Assembly: GCA_938039795.1 (NCBI GenBank)
Contig: CALHWU010000012.1
Coordinates: forward strand, 1-11,009
Length of the DNA: 11,009 nucleotides
Reading direction: 5' to 3'
Origin: an uncultured Muribaculaceae bacterium
GTDB taxonomy: Bacteria > Bacteroidota > Bacteroidia > Bacteroidales > Muribaculaceae
The notes under the pieces were generated by a model. The model made no database searches and was not told the DNA's origin. It saw nothing but the letters and a program-made list of their open reading frames with translations. The position numbers and the translations under genes are program-made. Below, piece after piece: positions 8,224 through 11,009 of the stretch (its first letter is position 1; each line of letters opens with the position of its first letter).

Positions 8224-9103
8224 CCGCTATATCTGGATCATCGACACCATAAGGCGCCACGGATCCATCACGCGCGACGAGCTCAACGAACTGTGGTGCC
8301 GGTCGGACGTGTCGGATGGCGAACGCCTGCCCCGCCGCACGTTTTATAACTACCGCAACGCCATAGAGGATCTGTTCAAGATCAATATCGAGTGCGACCC
8401 GTCGACCTACGAATATTATATAGACAACGGCGGCGACAAGCACGATGACTCCGTCACCGACTGGATGCTCAATTCGGCCGCGATGAGCAACGTGCTGACC
8501 GACGCCCGTTCGGTGAGCCACCGCGTGTTTCTTGAAGACGTGCCCTCCTCGCGCCAGTTTCTGGCCACGGTCATCACGGCCGTCAAAGAACTGAAGCCAC
8601 TCCGCTTCACCTACAGCAACTATACCCGCTCGAATCCGACGCCTGACGTCACAGTAGAGCCCTATTTCCTGAAGCTCTTCCGCCAGCGGTGGTACGTCAC
8701 CGGCCGCAATGTGCGCGAGGACAAGATCAAGACCTACGCCCTCGACCGCATGACAGGCGCCACGCTGCTCAACGACAAATTCACGCTCCCCGACGACTTC
8801 GACCCCGAGCAATACTTCGCCGACTGCTTCGGCATAGTGTTCTCCCATGGCGAGGCCAAGAGGGTCGTGATCCGCGTCGAAGCGCGTCAGGCCAAATATT
8901 TCAGGGCCCTCCCGCTCCATCATTCGCAGCAGGAGATGGTCCACGACAACTATTCGATATTCACCTACCGCCTCAAGCTCACCCCCGACTTCGTGCAGGA
9001 GCTGCTCAGCCACGGAGCCAATCTGACGGTGATCGAACCGCCGGAGCTCCGCGCCATGGTCACGGAGAGCCTGAAGGCCACGCTACGCAATTATGAGAAT
9101 TGA
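8204..9103 (+). CDS. WYL-domain transcriptional regulator
   Basis: A probable DNA-binding regulator that senses a small molecule or nucleic acid through its WYL domain. The 299-residue protein starts with a helix-turn-helix region (about 1-60; 'SITRDELNELWCR' and 'LPRRTFYNYRNAIEDLF'). The WYL domain follows (about 125-195): 'PLRFTYSNY', 'VEPYFLKLF' and 'RQRWYVTGRN' (160-169, WYV in place of WYL), then 'KIKTYALDRM'. A C-terminal WCX-like region (about 218-297) comes last. ATG 8204 is preferred to the upstream in-frame ATG 8162, because the family begins just before 'FSRYIWIID' and the extra 14 residues are Pro/Arg-rich. It overlaps the symporter by 20 bases and trmD by 11. Its target is unknown. 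The symporter promoter, with its palindrome, is an obvious candidate. Confidence 0.88.
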   Translation: MPKNLFSRYIWIIDTIRRHGSITRDELNELWCRSDVSDGERLPRRTFYNYRNAIEDLFKINIECDPSTYEYYIDNGGDKHDDSVTDWMLNSAAMSNVLTDARSVSHRVFLEDVPSSRQFLATVITAVKELKPLRFTYSNYTRSNPTPDVTVEPYFLKLFRQRWYVTGRNVREDKIKTYALDRMTGATLLNDKFTLPDDFDPEQYFADCFGIVFSHGEAKRVVIRVEARQAKYFRALPLHHSQQEMVHDNYSIFTYRLKLTPDFVQELLSHGANLTVIEPPELRAMVTESLKATLRNYEN

Positions 9104-9776
9104 CCTGCTGACAGTGCTCCCCGAGATGTTCGAGTCTCCGCTGGGATGCTCCATAATCAAACGCGCCCAGAACAAGGGGCTCGTCGACATCCACGTCCAC
9201 AACCTGCGCGACTACACCACCAACCGCCATCGCAAGGTCGACGACTATCCGTTCGGCGGCGAGGCCGGCATGGTGATGCAGGTGGAGCCCATCGACCGCG
9301 CCATCACGGCCCTGAAAGCCGAGCGCGACTACAACGAGGTGATCTTCACCTCACCCGACGGCGAGACCTTCGACCAGCCTATGGCCAACTCCATGTCGAT
9401 GCTCGAAAACATCATCATACTCTGCGGCCATTACAAGGGCGTGGACTACCGCGTCAGGGAGCATCTGATCACACGCGAGATCTCCATAGGCGACTATGTG
9501 CTCACCGGAGGCGAACTGCCGGCGCTCGTCATCACCGACGCGATAGTGCGCCTGATCCCCGGCGCCATCGGCGACGAGCAGAGCGCCCTGTCCGACTCTT
9601 TCCAGGACAACCTTCTCGCGCCCCCGGTCTACTCGCGTCCGGCCGACTACAAAGGCTGGCGCGTGCCCGACATACTGCTTTCAGGCCATCAGGCCCGCAT
9701 CGACCAGTGGCGCTACGACCAGGCCATGGAGCGCACCCGCCGACTCCGCCCCGACCTCCTCGACCCCGCCGACTGA
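9093..9776 (+). CDS. trmD: tRNA (guanine-37-N1)-methyltransferase
   Basis: TrmD methylates N1 of G37 next to the anticodon using SAM, which prevents +1 frameshifting; it is usually essential. The 227-residue protein has the SPOUT knot region with CGHYKGVDYRVRE (111-123) and IGDYVLTGGELPA (132-144). PFGGEAGMVMQVEP (53-66) lies near the N-terminus, and SDSFQ (167-171) contains the catalytic Asp168 (equivalent to E. coli Asp169). Arg153 matches E. coli Arg154. The C-terminal part 'LLSGHQARIDQWR' (195-207) is typical. The length is slightly below E. coli (255). The ATG lies 11 bases inside the WYL gene. No separate promoter is visible close upstream, so expression seems tied to the symporter-WYL transcript. 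It is a SAM consumer in the same window as metK, but the two are not in one operon. Confidence 0.96.
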   Translation: MRIDLLTVLPEMFESPLGCSIIKRAQNKGLVDIHVHNLRDYTTNRHRKVDDYPFGGEAGMVMQVEPIDRAITALKAERDYNEVIFTSPDGETFDQPMANSMSMLENIIILCGHYKGVDYRVREHLITREISIGDYVLTGGELPALVITDAIVRLIPGAIGDEQSALSDSFQDNLLAPPVYSRPADYKGWRVPDILLSGHQARIDQWRYDQAMERTRRLRPDLLDPAD

Positions 9777-9808
9777 CCGTAAAGCCCACCATCAACCCCA
9801 TAAATCGA

Positions 9809-9843
9809 CGACGGGGCCGCGCTTTTGCAGCGCGGCCCCGTCG
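9809..9843. terminator. Bidirectional terminator between trmD and rplI
   Basis: CGACGGGGCCGCGC (9809-9822) pairs perfectly with GCGCGGCCCCGTCG (9830-9843): 14 bp around a 7-base loop (TTTTGCA). It lies 32 bases after the trmD stop and 37 bases beyond the rplI stop, so it can end transcripts from both sides. Neither flank has a strong T-run, so termination would rest on the very stable stem. Confidence 0.7.
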
Positions 9844-9880
9844 GTGTATTGTGGGGCAAAGGCCCGGAGGATGCGGAGCG

Positions 9881-10324
9881 TTACTCCGAAACGACCTCGA
9901 AGGGCACTGTTACCGTGACGTCCTTGTGGAGCTTGATGGTAGCCTCGTACTTGCCTACTTCCTTCACGGGCTCCTTGATGACGATGATCTTGCGGTCGAT
10001 GTTGTGACCGAGCTTCTCGAGAGCCTCGGCGATCTGGATGTTGTTGACCGATCCGAAGATTGTGCCGGTGGAGCTTGTCTTCGCACCGATGGTCAGAGCC
10101 ACGTCCTTGAGCGACTCGGCCACAGCCTCGGCGTCAGCCTTGATCTTGGCGAGCTTGTGGGCGCGCTGCTTCTGCTCTTCGGCGAGCGACTTGAGGGCCG
10201 ACGGGCTGGCGATAACGGCCTTGCCCTGGGGGATGAGGTAGTTGCGGCCATAGCCGTCTTTGACGATGACCACGTCGTCCTTGTAACCCAGCGACGGAAT
10301 GTCTTCCTTAAGTATGATCTTCAT
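9881..10324 (-). CDS. rplI: 50S ribosomal protein bL9
   Basis: bL9 binds 23S rRNA at the base of the L1 stalk and helps limit frameshifting. The 147-residue product has the N-terminal RNA-binding domain with the classic signature (1-36: MKIILKEDIPSLGYKDD, VKDGYGRNYLIPQGKA). A charged connecting helix (about 42-75, AEEQKQRAHKLAKIKADAEA) follows, then a C-terminal domain with 'GTIFGSVN' (87-94). This is full length compared with E. coli (149). It is the last gene of rpsF-rpsR-rplI and starts 22 bases after the rpsR stop. No Shine-Dalgarno sequence precedes its ATG, unlike rpsR. Confidence 0.97.
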   Translation of the reverse strand: MKIILKEDIPSLGYKDDVVIVKDGYGRNYLIPQGKAVIASPSALKSLAEEQKQRAHKLAKIKADAEAVAESLKDVALTIGAKTSSTGTIFGSVNNIQIAEALEKLGHNIDRKIIVIKEPVKEVGKYEATIKLHKDVTVTVPFEVVSE

Positions 10325-10346
10325 AATTGCTGTCAGAGTTTAGGGG

Positions 10347-10616
10347 TTATTTCATCAAGTCGGTGACGTAGGGCAGGAGGGCCAGATGGCGGGCACGCTT
10401 CACGGCCTGAGCCACACGGCGCTGGAACTTCAGCGAAGTGCCTGTGATGCGGCGGGGAAGTATCTTGCCCTGCTCGTTGAGGAACTTCTTGAGGAATTCA
10501 GGATCCTTGTAGTCGATATACTTGATACCGCTTCTCTTGAACCGGCAATATTTTTTCTTCTTCACGTCTACCGACAGCGGAGTGAGGTAGCGGATTTCTG
10601 ACTGTGTCTGTGCCAT
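10347..10616 (-). CDS. rpsR: 30S ribosomal protein bS18
   Basis: bS18 pairs with bS6 on the platform of the small subunit. The 89-residue product has the S18 core: YIDYKDPEFLKKFLNEQG (33-50), KILPRRITGTSLKFQRR (51-67) and AVKRARHLALLPY (71-83). The basic N-terminus contains KKKKYCRF (19-26). The ATG lies three bases after the rpsF stop, giving tight coupling. It has a strong Shine-Dalgarno sequence inside the end of rpsF, listed separately. In Bacteroidetes ribosomes, bS18 is reported, with bS6 and bS21, to cover the anti-SD end of 16S rRNA. Confidence 0.97.
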   Translation of the reverse strand: MAQTQSEIRYLTPLSVDVKKKKYCRFKRSGIKYIDYKDPEFLKKFLNEQGKILPRRITGTSLKFQRRVAQAVKRARHLALLPYVTDLMK

Positions 10617-10619
10617 AGC

Positions 10620-11003
10620 TTAATTCTCCTTTGTTTCGGTTTCTACTTTTTCTTCCTTGGCGGCAGCGGCCTTGCCTGCACGGAGCGAACGACGCTTCTC
10701 GGCATACTGGGCGGCATACTTGTCGAGACGGAATGTGAGGAATCGGATGACGCGTTCGTCGCGGCGGTAAGCTGTCTCAAGCTTCTTCACTACGGTCGGA
10801 TCAGCGTCGAATTCGATGAGGCTGTAGAAGCCGGTCGACTTCTTGGCGATGGGATAGGCGAGCTTGCGCAGACCCCAGAGCTCTTCGTTCACGATGGTCG
10901 CGCCCTCGGCTTTGAGCACATCAGCGAACTTTTCTACCGCTTCCTTCATCTGAACGTCAGACAAAACGGGAGTTAAAATGAAAACGGTTTCGTAGTGGTT
11001 CAT
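10620..11003 (-). CDS. rpsF: 30S ribosomal protein bS6
   Basis: bS6 forms a heterodimer with bS18 on the 30S platform. The 127-residue product has the ferredoxin-like fold signature: MNHYETVFILTPVLSD (1-16), then 'GLRKLAYPIAKKSTGFYSLIEF' in two parts (about 44-65) and 'DERVIRFLTFRLDK' (82-95). A charged, Ala/Lys/Glu-rich tail follows (about 103-127). The start ATG is at 11003, only six bases from the window end, so its promoter and any leader RNA (for example an S6:S18-binding motif) lie outside. It is the first visible gene of the minus-strand operon rpsF-rpsR-rplI. Confidence 0.96.
   Translation of the reverse strand: MNHYETVFILTPVLSDVQMKEAVEKFADVLKAEGATIVNEELWGLRKLAYPIAKKSTGFYSLIEFDADPTVVKKLETAYRRDERVIRFLTFRLDKYAAQYAEKRRSLRAGKAAAAKEEKVETETKEN
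10626..10631 (-). promoter_or_regulatory. Strong Shine-Dalgarno sequence of rpsR
   Basis: On the minus strand AAGGAG (in AAAGGAGAA) lies 9 bases before the rpsR ATG, inside the last codons of rpsF. It is the best-matched and best-placed SD in the window. Most other starts here have none, as is usual in Bacteroidetes. Confidence 0.65.
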
Positions 11004-11009
11004 TTTTGC

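Overview
The window looks like chromosomal core DNA from a GC-rich member of the Bacteroidales, probably a Muribaculaceae-type gut bacterium. Three things point there. Candidate promoters have the Bacteroidetes form (a TTG/TTTG box, about 20 bases, then TAnnTTTG). Most genes lack a Shine-Dalgarno sequence. The proteins match Bacteroidetes types: a long MetK, a large membrane-anchored PpiD/SurA-like protein, and a single-chain iron-sulfur serine dehydratase. The family assignment is inference, since no 16S or marker search was possible. No mobile element, CRISPR array, tRNA or rRNA was seen.

Layout: 1-458 is a gene-free leader region. It holds a promoter (238-268), a SAM-II-like riboswitch candidate (327-376) and an apparent expression platform (381-467), followed by metK (459-1787). 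A structured promoter region (1854-1948) precedes a membrane-anchored PpiC/PpiD-like foldase (2002-4077), which ends at a hairpin terminator (4131-4169). Next come L-serine ammonia-lyase (4208-5419) and a GT4 glycosyltransferase (5416-6627), joined by an ATGA overlap. A new promoter (6674-6706) starts a tightly overlapping run: sodium:solute symporter (6739-8223), WYL-domain regulator (8204-9103) and trmD (9093-9776). A 14-bp hairpin (9809-9843) separates this from the convergent ribosomal protein operon rpsF-rpsR-rplI (11003 down to 9881, minus strand).

The most interesting part is the metK leader. An RNA with the SAM-II core is placed directly upstream of a 9-base segment (381-389) that is perfectly complementary to the metK start region (459-467). 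Part of that segment can also pair with the 5' strand of the aptamer's P1 helix. Together these suggest a complete SAM-controlled translational switch on the gene for SAM synthetase, with a terminator-like hairpin nested inside it.

Two other signals stand out. The foldase promoter contains two dyad symmetries, one over each promoter box. The gene for bS18 has an unusually good Shine-Dalgarno sequence, and bS18 is one of the proteins that hide the anti-SD in Bacteroidetes ribosomes.
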